A stretch of 24,932 bases of DNA, taken from assembly GCA_036567985.1 (NCBI GenBank), contig DATCTK010000001.1, positions 1 through 24,932 of the forward strand. Direction: 5' to 3'. Each line of letters starts with the position of its first letter. Position 1 is the stretch's first letter. A model generated the notes under the pieces. That model did no database searches. It was not told where the DNA came from and saw nothing but the letters and a program-made list of their open reading frames with translations. The position numbers and the translations under genes are program-made. Below are positions 6,751 through 15,469 of this stretch, piece after piece. The DNA comes from SZUA-229 sp036567985 (lineage in GTDB: Bacteria; Pseudomonadota; Gammaproteobacteria; SZUA-229).

Positions 6751-8412
6751 CTACACCTTAAACTGCCCCAGTCCCATCTGCAGTTCGGAGGCCAGCCGTG
6801 CCAGGTCCTGCGAGGCGTCGGCGGTCTGTCGGCTACCGTCTTCCGACTGGTTGGCGAGGTTCTGGATCTGCGTGATATTGCTGTTAAGTTCTTCGGTAAC
6901 CGCCGCCTGTTCTTCTGCGGCGCTGGCGATCTGTACATTCATATCGGTAATGGTTCTTACCGCACTGGCTATGTCATCCAGCGATTTACCTGCCTCGGCG
7001 GCGCGGTTCACGCTGTTTTCTGCATCTTCGCGGCCGCTCTGCATTTCATCGGCGGCCTTGCTGGCAGTCACCTGCAGCGCCTCGATCATGCCCTGGATTT
7101 CGCTGGTAGATTGCTGGGTACGTGAAGCCAGCTGGCGCACTTCATCGGCCACTACCGCGAAGCCCCGTCCCTGCTCACCGGCACGCGCCGCTTCAATCGC
7201 CGCGTTCAGTGCCAGCAGATTGGTCTGATCCGCCACACCCTTGATCACTTCCAGCACGGTGCCGATGTCGGTGCTGGCAGTTTGCAGGCTGTTCATGGTT
7301 TGCGCCAGCCCCTCGATACGGCTGGCCAGCGCATTGATGGCAGACACGGTTTCACGCACCACCTGCTGGCCACTGGTTGACTGGTCATCTGCGGCGCGGG
7401 CGGCAATTTCCGCCTGCTGCGCATTGCGCGCCACTTCCTGCACGGTGGCAGTCATCTCATTCATTGCCGTGGCCACCTGGTCGATTTCGCTGAGTTGCTG
7501 TGAAACACCCTGGCGACTCTCGCTGGCCACCATCGACAGTTCTTCCGAAGCGGCGCTCAGCTGTGCGGTGGAATCCACCGAGCTGGCAACCAGATCCCGC
7601 AGCTTGGCAACAAATCGGTTGAAAGCCCGTGCCAGCCGCCCCATTTCATCGCGGCTGCTGTCATCCAGGCGCACCGTTAAATCGCCCTCGCCCTCGGCCA
7701 CGTTTTCCAGATGGCCGATCAGCACCTTCATCGGCTTGAGAATCAATGCCGGGGCACCAATCGCCACCACGATGATGATGATAATGCCGATCAGCAGAAT
7801 GCCCATCACCTGACGCATGCCCGAGCTGACGTCCTGCTGGCTCATAGAGGCCACCGCCTGGGTGCGATTCAACATCACCTCACCCATAGCATCTATATGA
7901 TCACGCATGCCATCAAAAGCACCGCCCACAGCACCAAAGCTCAGGCTAATAGCGATACCCCGCGAGTCGACGCCATCGGCCAGGTTGTTCACCAGGTCAC
8001 GGGTCTGCTGCTCCCAGCTGATCTGTGCCTGACGATAGTCAGCAATCGCACTTTGCAAACCGAGGGCTTCAACCATGCCATGATCTTCAACCAGGGCGAT
8101 GAATTTCTCGATCCGTTCCCGCGCCTGTACGATGTTCTCATCGTGCATTTCCAGCATGCCGGTGTAGTCTTCGGTACCCGGTTTGAGGAATAGCAGGCTG
8201 CGCTCCGCTACCTGTGCCTGGTACAGATCCCGGTCGGCCTGCAACAGGAAATTAAGCCCGTTTACATCCACTGCGGCCAGCTCGTCCACCTCATGACCCA
8301 GTACCGTCAGCTTGTTAATCGCCACCCCGGCCATGGCAATAAACAGGCCGGCCAGCAATACAAGTGGAATCATTAATTTGTATCTAAAAGAAAGGTTTTG
8401 AAACCAGCGCAT
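6751..8412 (-). CDS. Methyl-accepting chemotaxis protein
   Basis: A transmembrane chemoreceptor that senses a periplasmic ligand and controls CheA kinase activity. The 553-residue product has TM1 at about 13-33, a helical periplasmic domain of about 165 residues (four-helix-bundle type), and TM2 at about 202-225 (GILLIGIIIIIVVAIGAPAL). A HAMP domain lies at about 226-280, followed by a long coiled-coil signalling domain. The tip is the strongly conserved GVADQTNLLALNAAIEAARA (about 392-411) followed by GEQGRGFAVVADEVRQLA. No C-terminal CheR/CheB-binding pentapeptide is visible; the protein ends LQMGLGQFKV. No che or flagellar gene is nearby, so it is an orphan receptor. GGGG lies upstream of the ATG. 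The ligand is unknown. Confidence 0.96.
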   Translation of the reverse strand: MRWFQNLSFRYKLMIPLVLLAGLFIAMAGVAINKLTVLGHEVDELAAVDVNGLNFLLQADRDLYQAQVAERSLLFLKPGTEDYTGMLEMHDENIVQARERIEKFIALVEDHGMVEALGLQSAIADYRQAQISWEQQTRDLVNNLADGVDSRGIAISLSFGAVGGAFDGMRDHIDAMGEVMLNRTQAVASMSQQDVSSGMRQVMGILLIGIIIIIVVAIGAPALILKPMKVLIGHLENVAEGEGDLTVRLDDSSRDEMGRLARAFNRFVAKLRDLVASSVDSTAQLSAASEELSMVASESRQGVSQQLSEIDQVATAMNEMTATVQEVARNAQQAEIAARAADDQSTSGQQVVRETVSAINALASRIEGLAQTMNSLQTASTDIGTVLEVIKGVADQTNLLALNAAIEAARAGEQGRGFAVVADEVRQLASRTQQSTSEIQGMIEALQVTASKAADEMQSGREDAENSVNRAAEAGKSLDDIASAVRTITDMNVQIASAAEEQAAVTEELNSNITQIQNLANQSEDGSRQTADASQDLARLASELQMGLGQFKV

Positions 8413-8480
8413 GAGTTCAGGCCCCTGTGTGTCGGTAGCAGTAGCCCGCTACGGTTATTATTGGATCAGGAATCTGAAAG

Positions 8481-8508
8481 TATAGCGACCAGTGACAGAT
8501 TTTCTTGA
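8481..8508 (-). promoter_or_regulatory. Possible sigma-28 (FliA) promoter for the chemoreceptor gene
   Basis: On the minus strand TCAAG (8504-8508) is followed after 14 bases by GTCGCTAT (8482-8489). The FliA consensus is TAAAG, 14 bases, GCCGATAA. Matches are 4 of 5 and 5 of 8, with exact spacing. Chemoreceptor genes are commonly FliA-controlled. The leader would be about 65 bases. Confidence 0.35.
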
Positions 8509-8854
8509 GGTTCAAGCAGTTTATTCCAGCGAGATTTAAACCCTGAACAGCCAGCCTGACAGACCAGTCGGCGCGGCACGCTGCCACTGCTATGTAGGCT
8601 CGAAGGGTTTAATGGATAAAAATTTAATGAAACCAATTGAACCAACCAGTTTCAAACACAACAGGGTCATACAGAGCTGACGCCTCCAGGCATTCACGAC
8701 AGAACAGTAACTTATTGAAAATAAAAAACAAATCAAATAAGATTTTAGTTCTGCGCTGAGTATCCTGGATGATTCATACACTGTGTCCTGACGCTGCTCA
8801 CTAACACGGGTGACTCAGGGCCGCTGATAACATAACAAACAGGAAACAACAATT
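8509..8854. other. Intergenic stretch between chemoreceptor and small membrane protein
   Basis: About 345 bases with no supported gene. A minus-strand frame at 8590-8781 (63 codons) has hydrophobic patches but no ribosome binding site or recognisable family, so I do not call it. AGGAAA at 8841-8846 serves the next gene. No clear hairpin or repeat was seen. Confidence 0.5.
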
Positions 8855-9097
8855 ATGGCGGATAATCCGGACCAGCAATTTACACACTACAGCAAACTAG
8901 CCTGGCGCATATATGCGCTGATAGCCCTCATTATAATGGCGGTGCTGGTGCTACTTGTGGCTCGAGACACTGAAGAGATGTTTTTCTATGGACTCTTAAC
9001 CCCCGCCGCATTTTATGTTTTCCGACCTACCGAGCGTTATATCAACCGGATGATCTATAAGTATACGGGGGTTTCTAAACCGGGCAGTGAACAATAG
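8855..9097 (+). CDS. Small predicted membrane protein, unrecognised
   Basis: An 80-residue protein with a good ribosome binding site (AGGAAA, 8 bases before ATG). A polar N-terminus (MADNPDQQFTHYSK) precedes a strong transmembrane segment at about 17-36 (RIYALIALIIMAVLVLLVAR). A second, shorter hydrophobic stretch at about 43-57 (FFYGLLTPAAFYVF) leads into a basic tail (RPTERYINRMIYKY). I recognise no family. It is convergent with the membrane protein at 9192-9758, so the two are not an operon. Start signal, clean membrane topology and non-random composition argue that it is real. Confidence 0.6.
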   Translation: MADNPDQQFTHYSKLAWRIYALIALIIMAVLVLLVARDTEEMFFYGLLTPAAFYVFRPTERYINRMIYKYTGVSKPGSEQ

Positions 9098-9191
9098 CAG
9101 ATTAATGCAAGTACATGGCCGAGGTGACCAGGCAACCCCGGCCACACCACACAGCAGCCTGCACAGGCGGGGTGCATCCCTTAACTGCAAC

Positions 9192-9758
9192 TTACTCTGT
9201 ATACCCACGAGTCATTGACAGAAACGCACCCAACGATGCCAGCAGCACACCGCCGCCTACCATAATCGCCACCGGGTAAAACAGGTTGCCGGCCATATCC
9301 TGCTGGCTGTATTTAATAATCATAATCAACGCCTCAAGCACCACCGCGATACATACCGTACCGACAAAGCGGGTAATGGTGCGGCGGATATTAAAAAAGA
9401 TATTATCCCCCGACTCACAATTAATGTACTCCTTACCCACACCCACGCCCAGTTCGTACATGGCGAGGGAAATAACCAGGATATTGATCGACTTGATGGT
9501 GACAGATATCAGATCAGATGTATCGCTGAATACCGTGCTGATAAACTGGTACACAGAGGCCATCACCAGCACCAGTGATAGCAGCAAAAACAGACTGGAA
9601 AACAGAAAGGCCATGAGTGATTTGAGACCACCGATACGGGAGAAATCCATGTAGTGGTTATTGCTCATCCTCTCAGACCCGTAATCGGATAGATCGTGTC
9701 CCTTGCCGTCTTCTGCTAAATTAGGCAGTTGATCATCACTCAGTGTGCAGCTGTTCAT
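9192..9758 (-). CDS. Four-helix inner-membrane protein, unrecognised
   Basis: A 188-residue product with a long hydrophilic N-terminus (about 1-45, acidic then polar). Four predicted membrane helices follow, at about 48-70 (LMAFLFSSLFLLLSLVLVMA), 84-108, 128-149 (FVGTVCIAVVLEALIMIIKY) and 158-182 (GGGVLLASLGAFL). The loop between helices 2 and 3 has GVGVGKEYINCESGDN followed by an RRTITR basic patch. AAAGGGG before the ATG supports the start; in-frame Met31 and Met37 would remove most of the hydrophilic tail. I do not recognise the family. A channel, anchor or envelope-stress role would be guesswork. It is monocistronic by position. Confidence 0.65.
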   Translation of the reverse strand: MNSCTLSDDQLPNLAEDGKGHDLSDYGSERMSNNHYMDFSRIGGLKSLMAFLFSSLFLLLSLVLVMASVYQFISTVFSDTSDLISVTIKSINILVISLAMYELGVGVGKEYINCESGDNIFFNIRRTITRFVGTVCIAVVLEALIMIIKYSQQDMAGNLFYPVAIMVGGGVLLASLGAFLSMTRGYTE

Positions 9759-9948
9759 TTTTATCCCCTTTATGTAATAGCCTAAGATGCATACGGATTA
9801 CAGCGCATGCACCTGTTTATAATTAATGGGGAATTAGAGCCTGCTGCACGGCAAAGGATTCACTGTTTATTTGTGAACTGGCGCGCAATTGCCGTGACAG
9901 GCCACAATATGCGCAGTGACAGCGGACAAAAAGTGAGCAGCGATTTTG

Positions 9949-10476
9949 CTATTGTGGCTTTTTCAATACCTGTTGAAACGCGGTTTCTATCTGCGCTTCC
10001 CATTCGGGTTTTTTATTATCGACAATCTGCTGCAAAAAAGGGTCGATGCGTAATTTAAAGCCATTACAGTCCATAAACACTTCGGGAATGGGCAGATGGA
10101 TACTGGCCTTAATCGCTTCTTTTTGTGCGGTAAACTGCGGCGTTATTTTCACCCTGGCGCGGGTGTTAAAATCACCTTTACAGTCAACTTTCATATTGGC
10201 CATCAGCGGATTATTGCTTAGCTGCCCGCTCATGGAAATGGCCAGCGGCACTTCACTGATAATATGATTTTCTGTGCTGCTGAATTTCGACTGTCCGTTT
10301 TTATCAATAGTCAGGCTGTACACGCCATAATCCCAGGCCAGGGCCTGGTTACTGTATAGCTGCTGTGGAATATTTTTCTCAATCAGCATGCCCAGCATTT
10401 TATCGGTTGCAGTTTGCGCCTGCAGGCCCTGAGCACATAACAGACTGGAAGTTAAAACTAGATTTTTTAATTTCAT
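9949..10476 (-). CDS. Exported (periplasmic) protein of unknown function
   Basis: A 175-residue product with a Sec signal peptide (MKLKNLVLTSSLLCAQGLQA, cleavage near residue 20). The mature part has alternating beta-like strands and two cysteines (Cys99 in VDCKGDF, Cys137 in MDCNGFKL) that could form a disulphide. It ends in an amphipathic helix (EAQIETAFQQVLKKPQ). I do not recognise it. It follows the RND operon on the same strand but lies beyond a good intrinsic terminator, so co-expression is doubtful. Only a weak GAG precedes the ATG. Confidence 0.65.
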   Translation of the reverse strand: MKLKNLVLTSSLLCAQGLQAQTATDKMLGMLIEKNIPQQLYSNQALAWDYGVYSLTIDKNGQSKFSSTENHIISEVPLAISMSGQLSNNPLMANMKVDCKGDFNTRARVKITPQFTAQKEAIKASIHLPIPEVFMDCNGFKLRIDPFLQQIVDNKKPEWEAQIETAFQQVLKKPQ

Positions 10477-10521
10477 TAAGCTAACTCGATTTAAATAGTA
10501 AAACTGGATTGTATAATCAAA

Positions 10522-10549
10522 AAAGCAGTCGACTTATTACGACTGCTTT
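10522..10549 (-). terminator. Rho-independent terminator of the RND efflux operon
   Basis: Arms AAAGCAGTCG (10522-10531) and CGACTGCTTT (10540-10549) enclose an 8-base loop. Read on the minus strand the stem runs into a T-tract (TTTTTTGATT). It lies 28 bases after the permease stop. Confidence 0.85.
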
Positions 10550-10577
10550 GTATAAGAGCTCCACTAAACAATTCAGT

Positions 10578-13500
10578 TTAAGTTTTATCCAGTTTATTTT
10601 TCATGACTGCATAATACATCACAGGAATAACCAGTAATGTTAACAGGGTCGAAACCAGAATACCGAATATCAGGGATATCGCCAGCCCACTGAAAATCGG
10701 GTCATCGAGAATAAACAGCGCGCCCATCATCGCCGCCAGTGCAGTGAGCACAATCGGTTTACTGCGCACCGCACTGGCCTCTATAACCGCGTCGCGAAAC
10801 GCCATGCCTTCTGCCAGCTGTTCGTTAATAAAGTCCACCAGCAGAATTGAATTGCGCACAATAATACCCGCCAGTGCAATCATGCCGATCATCGAGGTGG
10901 CGGTAAATTTTGCACCCAGCAGGGCATGCCCCGGCATCACCCCGATAATGGTCAGCGGAATCGGTGCCATAATAATCAGCGGTACAATATAGGAGCGGAA
11001 CTGCGCCACCACCAGAAAATAAATCAGCAACAGCCCCACCGAATAGGCGATGCCCATATCACGGAAAGTTTCGTAGGTGATCTGCCACTCGCCATCCCAT
11101 TTCATGCTGTATTCATAGGGGTTGGCTGGCTGGTTAATAAAATACTGGTGTATACCCTGGCCGTTATTCAGCGGCTGCACCGCGGCATTTTGATCAGCAG
11201 ACTGCTGCTTGAGCTGATCGATCATATCAACCATGCCGTATAACGGACTGTCCAGTTCACCGGCCATATCACCAGTAACGAACACCACCGGCTGCAGGTC
11301 TTTATGGTAGATGTGTTGTTCCCGAACCGACTTTTCGATATGCACAATATCTTCCAGCGGAATGGCAACACCCAGTCTGCCCTGCAATTTAATGGACATA
11401 ATCTGTTCAAGATCCGATTTATTTTCAAGGGGCAATTCAAGTCGAATCGGCACCGCGTATTTGAAATTTTCACCGTGCAGGTAAGCTGCATCATAACCCT
11501 GCAACAGAGTTTGCAACAGGTGCGTCACTTCCTGCTGGCTCACACCCAGCATTGCCGCCTTTTGCCGGTCCACATGAACAATATAACGCGGTGCGGGGGT
11601 AATGATCGTATCATCCACATCAACAATGTCATCGGTACTTTCAAATACCTTGCGGATATCCTTTGCCACACCAATCTGCCCGGCATAGTCCAGGCCGTAG
11701 ACTTCGGCCACCAGTGGCGACATTACCGGAGGACCCGGCGGTACTTCGGCCAGTTTTACATTGGCATTGAATTTCGCGCCGATTTTCTGCAGCGGTTCGC
11801 GCATCTCGCGTGCAATATCATGGCTTTCCTTATCGCGCAGAGATTTATCCAGCAAGTTCACCTGGATGTCCCCCACATTCGAACCACTGCGTAAATAATA
11901 CTGGCGTACCAGGCCATTAAAATTAATCGGTGCAGCGGTGCCACTGTAGATCTGGTAATTGATGACTTCCGGCACGCTGGCCACATAGGCGCCCAGTTCC
12001 TCCATCACCTGTGTGGTGTGTTCCAGTGGTGAGCCTTCCGGCATATCCACTACAATCTGGAATTCGGACTTGTTATCGAAGGGCAGCATTTTCAGCACCA
12101 CATGCTGGGTGTAAACCAGCGCCAGCGACAGCGCGATTAATACCAGCACGGCCAGCGCCAGCTGCCCGCGACGTTTTCGGCCACTGGATTCATCCAGGAA
12201 AGGCCCGATCAGCCGTGTGAAGAAACGGCTGTAGCCGGCGGAGCTCCCTTCATGCCCGGATCCCGCAGACTTACTCAGAAACTTGTAGCACATCCAGGGG
12301 GTAATCACGAAGGCTACTGCCAGGGAAATCAGCATACCCATGCTGGCATTAATCGGAATCGGGCTCATATAGGGCCCCATCAGGCCACTCACGAATGCCA
12401 TGGGCAGCAGTGCGGCAATCACCGTAAAGGTAGCCAATATGGTCGGCCCACCCACTTCATCTACCGCCTTTGGAATCGCCTCTAACAGCTTGTCATTGCC
12501 CATGCTCATATGGCGGTGAATATTCTCCACCACCACGATGGCGTCATCCACCAGGATACCGATGGAGAAAATCAGCGCGAATAACGACACCCGGTTGAGG
12601 GTAAAGCCCCAGGCCCAGGAGGCGAACAGCGTGATCGCCAGGGTAATCACCACCGCCGAACCCACAATAAAGGCTTCCCGCCTGCCCAGTGCCACCAGCA
12701 CCAGCAGCACCACAATGGAGGTGGCGAAGATCAGTTTGGTAATCAGGGTTTTTGCCTTGCTGTCGGCGGTTTCACCGTAGTTGCGGGTGACGCTGACCTT
12801 AACCCCGTCCGGCAGATAAATACCCTGCAACTGGTCCATGCGCTCGATCACCGCACTGGCAATATCCACCGCATTGGTGCCCGGCTGTTTATTTACCGCC
12901 AGGGTCACCGCCGGATAATGCTGCGCTTGCTCAGCCCTGGAATTTTTCGCCATGCCCTGGCCGTAAAACACATACTGGCTGGCATAGGCTGGGGAGAAAC
13001 TGATCTCGGCTATGTCCGAAAGATACACCGGCTGGCCCTTATGCAGGCCCACCACAAGTTGCGCCACATCACTGGCGCTACTTAAAAAGCGCCCGGCGGT
13101 GAGCTGGATTTCCAGGTTATCATGCACCACCACACCGGCTTCGCTTGACGCATTGCTGCTGTTCAGTGCCAGTTGCAGATCATTCAATGACAGACCATAG
13201 GCGGCCAGAAGCTGGGGATCCAGCAACACTTTCACCACCTGTTCTGCACCGCCGATGGTGAAGATTTCCCGAGTGCCTGGCACCCGCTTGAGTTCAGCCT
13301 CCAGTGCATGGGCCACCTGTAACAAATCATAACTGCTGCGTTGCTGGTCTTCGGTCCACAGGGTCAGGGAGACAATGGGCACATCGTCTATGCCTTTGGG
13401 TTTGATAATCGGCTGGGCAATGCCCAGCCCCTGCGGCAGCCAGTCGCTATTGGAGAATATTTTGTTATACAGACGAACAATCGCCTGGGTGCGATCCTCC

Positions 13501-13826
13501 CCGACTTTATACTCGACCGTCAGCACCGACATGCCGGGGCGTGACACCGAATACACATGCCTGATGCCCTCGATTTCCGACAGCACCTGCTCGGCGGGCA
13601 CACTCACCAGGCTTTCCACCTCGCGGGCTGAAGCACCGGGATAGGCGATAAACACATTGGCAAAGGTGACATTGATCTGAGGCTCTTCCTCGCGCGGTGT
13701 CACCATTATCGCAAACAGGCCAAGAAACAGACCCAGCAGGGCCAGCAACAGGGTGATTTCACTTTGCAGAAACTGCTTTGCGATACGGCCGGAAATGCCC
13801 AGCGGTTTATTCTCCTGCTCACTCAT
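10578..13826 (-). CDS. RND-family efflux transporter permease (HAE-1/AcrB-like)
   Basis: The inner-membrane proton-driven pump subunit of a tripartite efflux system. At 1082 residues it is slightly longer than AcrB. It shows the duplicated RND plan: TM1 near 25-45, a large periplasmic loop with YPGASAREVESLVSVPAEQV, TM2-TM6, a long cytoplasmic linker, TM7 near 558-580, a second periplasmic loop, and the last five helices. TM4 carries GILVDDAIVVVEN with the proton-relay pair Asp427-Asp428. In TM10 the AcrB Lys940 position appears to be Arg991 (IIVRNSILLVDF). It overlaps the adaptor gene by 8 bases, so the two are translationally linked. The substrate is unknown; the divergence from AcrB means a drug-efflux label is only a family inference. 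No TolC-type gene or local regulator is present. Confidence 0.95.
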   Translation of the reverse strand: MSEQENKPLGISGRIAKQFLQSEITLLLALLGLFLGLFAIMVTPREEEPQINVTFANVFIAYPGASAREVESLVSVPAEQVLSEIEGIRHVYSVSRPGMSVLTVEYKVGEDRTQAIVRLYNKIFSNSDWLPQGLGIAQPIIKPKGIDDVPIVSLTLWTEDQQRSSYDLLQVAHALEAELKRVPGTREIFTIGGAEQVVKVLLDPQLLAAYGLSLNDLQLALNSSNASSEAGVVVHDNLEIQLTAGRFLSSASDVAQLVVGLHKGQPVYLSDIAEISFSPAYASQYVFYGQGMAKNSRAEQAQHYPAVTLAVNKQPGTNAVDIASAVIERMDQLQGIYLPDGVKVSVTRNYGETADSKAKTLITKLIFATSIVVLLVLVALGRREAFIVGSAVVITLAITLFASWAWGFTLNRVSLFALIFSIGILVDDAIVVVENIHRHMSMGNDKLLEAIPKAVDEVGGPTILATFTVIAALLPMAFVSGLMGPYMSPIPINASMGMLISLAVAFVITPWMCYKFLSKSAGSGHEGSSAGYSRFFTRLIGPFLDESSGRKRRGQLALAVLVLIALSLALVYTQHVVLKMLPFDNKSEFQIVVDMPEGSPLEHTTQVMEELGAYVASVPEVINYQIYSGTAAPINFNGLVRQYYLRSGSNVGDIQVNLLDKSLRDKESHDIAREMREPLQKIGAKFNANVKLAEVPPGPPVMSPLVAEVYGLDYAGQIGVAKDIRKVFESTDDIVDVDDTIITPAPRYIVHVDRQKAAMLGVSQQEVTHLLQTLLQGYDAAYLHGENFKYAVPIRLELPLENKSDLEQIMSIKLQGRLGVAIPLEDIVHIEKSVREQHIYHKDLQPVVFVTGDMAGELDSPLYGMVDMIDQLKQQSADQNAAVQPLNNGQGIHQYFINQPANPYEYSMKWDGEWQITYETFRDMGIAYSVGLLLIYFLVVAQFRSYIVPLIIMAPIPLTIIGVMPGHALLGAKFTATSMIGMIALAGIIVRNSILLVDFINEQLAEGMAFRDAVIEASAVRSKPIVLTALAAMMGALFILDDPIFSGLAISLIFGILVSTLLTLLVIPVMYYAVMKNKLDKT

Positions 13827-15102
13827 GATCGCTAGACCCGGCTTGTTGAGGTTGTTGCTGCAATTGATGCTTGAGTGCTGCGGTAGCCTGTAACGGGTTC
13901 AGGTACACCTGCTCACCCTCAAACAGCCCTGCGTGAATAATTTGCAGTGCCTGGTTTTCTGCCAGCTCGGCAAACTCGATAGCAGAAACCGCCGGCACCT
14001 GCTGCCCCGGCCTCACCTGGCGCATCACAATTCGACCCTCATCGCTTTTCACATAGACCGCATTGATTTCTCCCCGCTGCACCAGTGCCGATGCGGGTAT
14101 CACCAGCAGTTGCTGCTCACCGGCAACAAAGCCGGTTTTCACCAGCATGCCCGGATAGAGTGATGCACCATTGAGCGATTTATTCGTGGATGGCAGCTCA
14201 AGTCGGACGGTGAAACTGTGGCTGATTTCATCGGCAAATGGAAACACGGTCAGCTCATTGCTACTGATCACACCGCCATCATCCAGGTACACCAGCCCCT
14301 GCTGGCGGGTACGGATGGTTTCAACAATCGACTGTGGCACCTGCACCGTCACCCGCAGTTTATCCAGCGAGATACCACTCACCAGTGGCGAGCCGGGATT
14401 AACCGACTCACCCACTTCAACATGGCGCTGGGTCACGATGCCGCTGTAGGGTGCACGGATAATGGTGTATTCATACTCCTCCCGTGCCTGCTTGATGCGT
14501 GCCCTGGCGGCATCCAGCCTGGCCTTCGAGGCCTTGAGTGCGGCGCGGGTCTGGTCCAGTGTGGTCACTGCAATCAGCTTCTGCTCGTACAGATTCTGGT
14601 AGCGTTCATAGTCCGCCTGATTGCGCTCGTATTCGGCACGGGCCTCTTCCAGCCCGGCCTGTGCCAGATCCATCTCGGCTTTCTGGCGTTCGTTTCTAAA
14701 GCGAGCCAGCACGTCATCCTGTTTTACAATGTCATCCACATCGAAATAGATTTCCGCCAGACGTCCCGAGGTCTGCGCTTTCATCGTCGCCTTGTTCACC
14801 GCCTCGACCGTACCGGTAAACTGTTTGATAACCGGCACTGCAATGCGTGTCACCGGAGCGGTTTGCAACTCGCTCGTGGCGTCAATGCCCTGTTCCGCTA
14901 CCTGGGCTGTATTTTCCTGCTGTGTCTGTTTGTTTAAGGCTTCGCCGGTTTTACCCTGTGAACTCGAGGACGGTGGTTCATTATCCGCTGCAGCAACAAA
15001 GCCAGAAGCCAGCAACAGGCTACAAAAAAGCGTGGAGCGAAGCAGGTTTATGGTTTTGTACCCGAATACCTGAAATGCGGGTGCAGGATTTAAATTGATC
15101 AT
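13819..15102 (-). CDS. RND efflux periplasmic adaptor (membrane fusion) protein
   Basis: Bridges the RND permease to an outer-membrane channel. The 427-residue product has a late hydrophobic export signal (about 19-39, LLRSTLFCSLLLASGFVAAA) without a lipobox, then a low-complexity Ser/Gln/Thr-rich linker at about 41-80. Half-lipoyl segments lie at about 100-140 (AVNKATMKAQTSGRLAEIYF) and 215-240 (IRAPYSGIVTQRHVEVGE). Between them an alpha-helical hairpin of about 70 residues is rich in Ala, Arg and Glu. The beta-barrel and membrane-proximal parts follow, and the tail is Gln-rich (HQLQQQPQQAGSSDHE). It is the first gene of the two-gene operon. The ribosome site is weak (AAGGGG, 12 bases from ATG), and no other in-frame start lies nearby. 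Confidence 0.93.
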   Translation of the reverse strand: MINLNPAPAFQVFGYKTINLLRSTLFCSLLLASGFVAAADNEPPSSSSQGKTGEALNKQTQQENTAQVAEQGIDATSELQTAPVTRIAVPVIKQFTGTVEAVNKATMKAQTSGRLAEIYFDVDDIVKQDDVLARFRNERQKAEMDLAQAGLEEARAEYERNQADYERYQNLYEQKLIAVTTLDQTRAALKASKARLDAARARIKQAREEYEYTIIRAPYSGIVTQRHVEVGESVNPGSPLVSGISLDKLRVTVQVPQSIVETIRTRQQGLVYLDDGGVISSNELTVFPFADEISHSFTVRLELPSTNKSLNGASLYPGMLVKTGFVAGEQQLLVIPASALVQRGEINAVYVKSDEGRIVMRQVRPGQQVPAVSAIEFAELAENQALQIIHAGLFEGEQVYLNPLQATAALKHQLQQQPQQAGSSDHE

Positions 15103-15469
15103 TTTTTATACAGCCCCTTATCAATACTGCCTGGATGAAAATGTTTACGCTGTGATTCGTGTTAGCTTAGCGGGTTTATCCATTGATAGCATTTTATATA
15201 ACATAGAGCCACACATGGGTCACCTGCTGCTAAATACTGTCGCTGACCAATACCGATTGCTTAACTCTCTGAATACACTGCTGTCCTTTCATTTCCAGGT
15301 TCCCAGCATACATATCGATCAGAACCCAAGGTAAACAATCACCCGTCCGGATGATGAAACTGTCCGTTTAAACCGCTATCATCTCATTAACTGAGGTTAT
15401 GAACTTTACAAAAACTGGCAACTATTTTATTGTCCCGTGATAACTAAATAACAATGGAACATCATACAT
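15103..15469. other. Divergent intergenic region between efflux operon and secreted protein
   Basis: 367 bases that must hold the promoters of both the adaptor/permease operon (minus) and the secreted protein gene (plus). A 79-codon plus frame at 15095-15334 overlaps the adaptor start and looks like chance. I see no convincing operator palindrome. AT-rich segments near 15187-15208 and 15420-15455 are candidate promoter areas. Confidence 0.4.

Noticed and set aside
7241..7813. Plus-strand Ser/Ala/Thr-rich frame (190 codons) opposite the chemoreceptor
   Set aside because: Low-complexity antisense shadow of the coiled-coil signalling domain.
8590..8781. Minus-strand 63-codon frame in the gap before the small membrane protein
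   Set aside because: No ribosome binding site or family resemblance; composition is consistent with chance in AT-rich DNA.
14218..14937. Plus-strand open frame (239 codons) opposite the adaptor gene
   Set aside because: It is antisense to the adaptor coding sequence, whose lipoyl and hairpin parts are unmistakable; no start signal or domain supports it.
15095..15334. Plus-strand 79-codon frame between efflux operon and secreted protein
   Set aside because: It overlaps the adaptor start codon region, lacks a ribosome binding site and shows no protein features.
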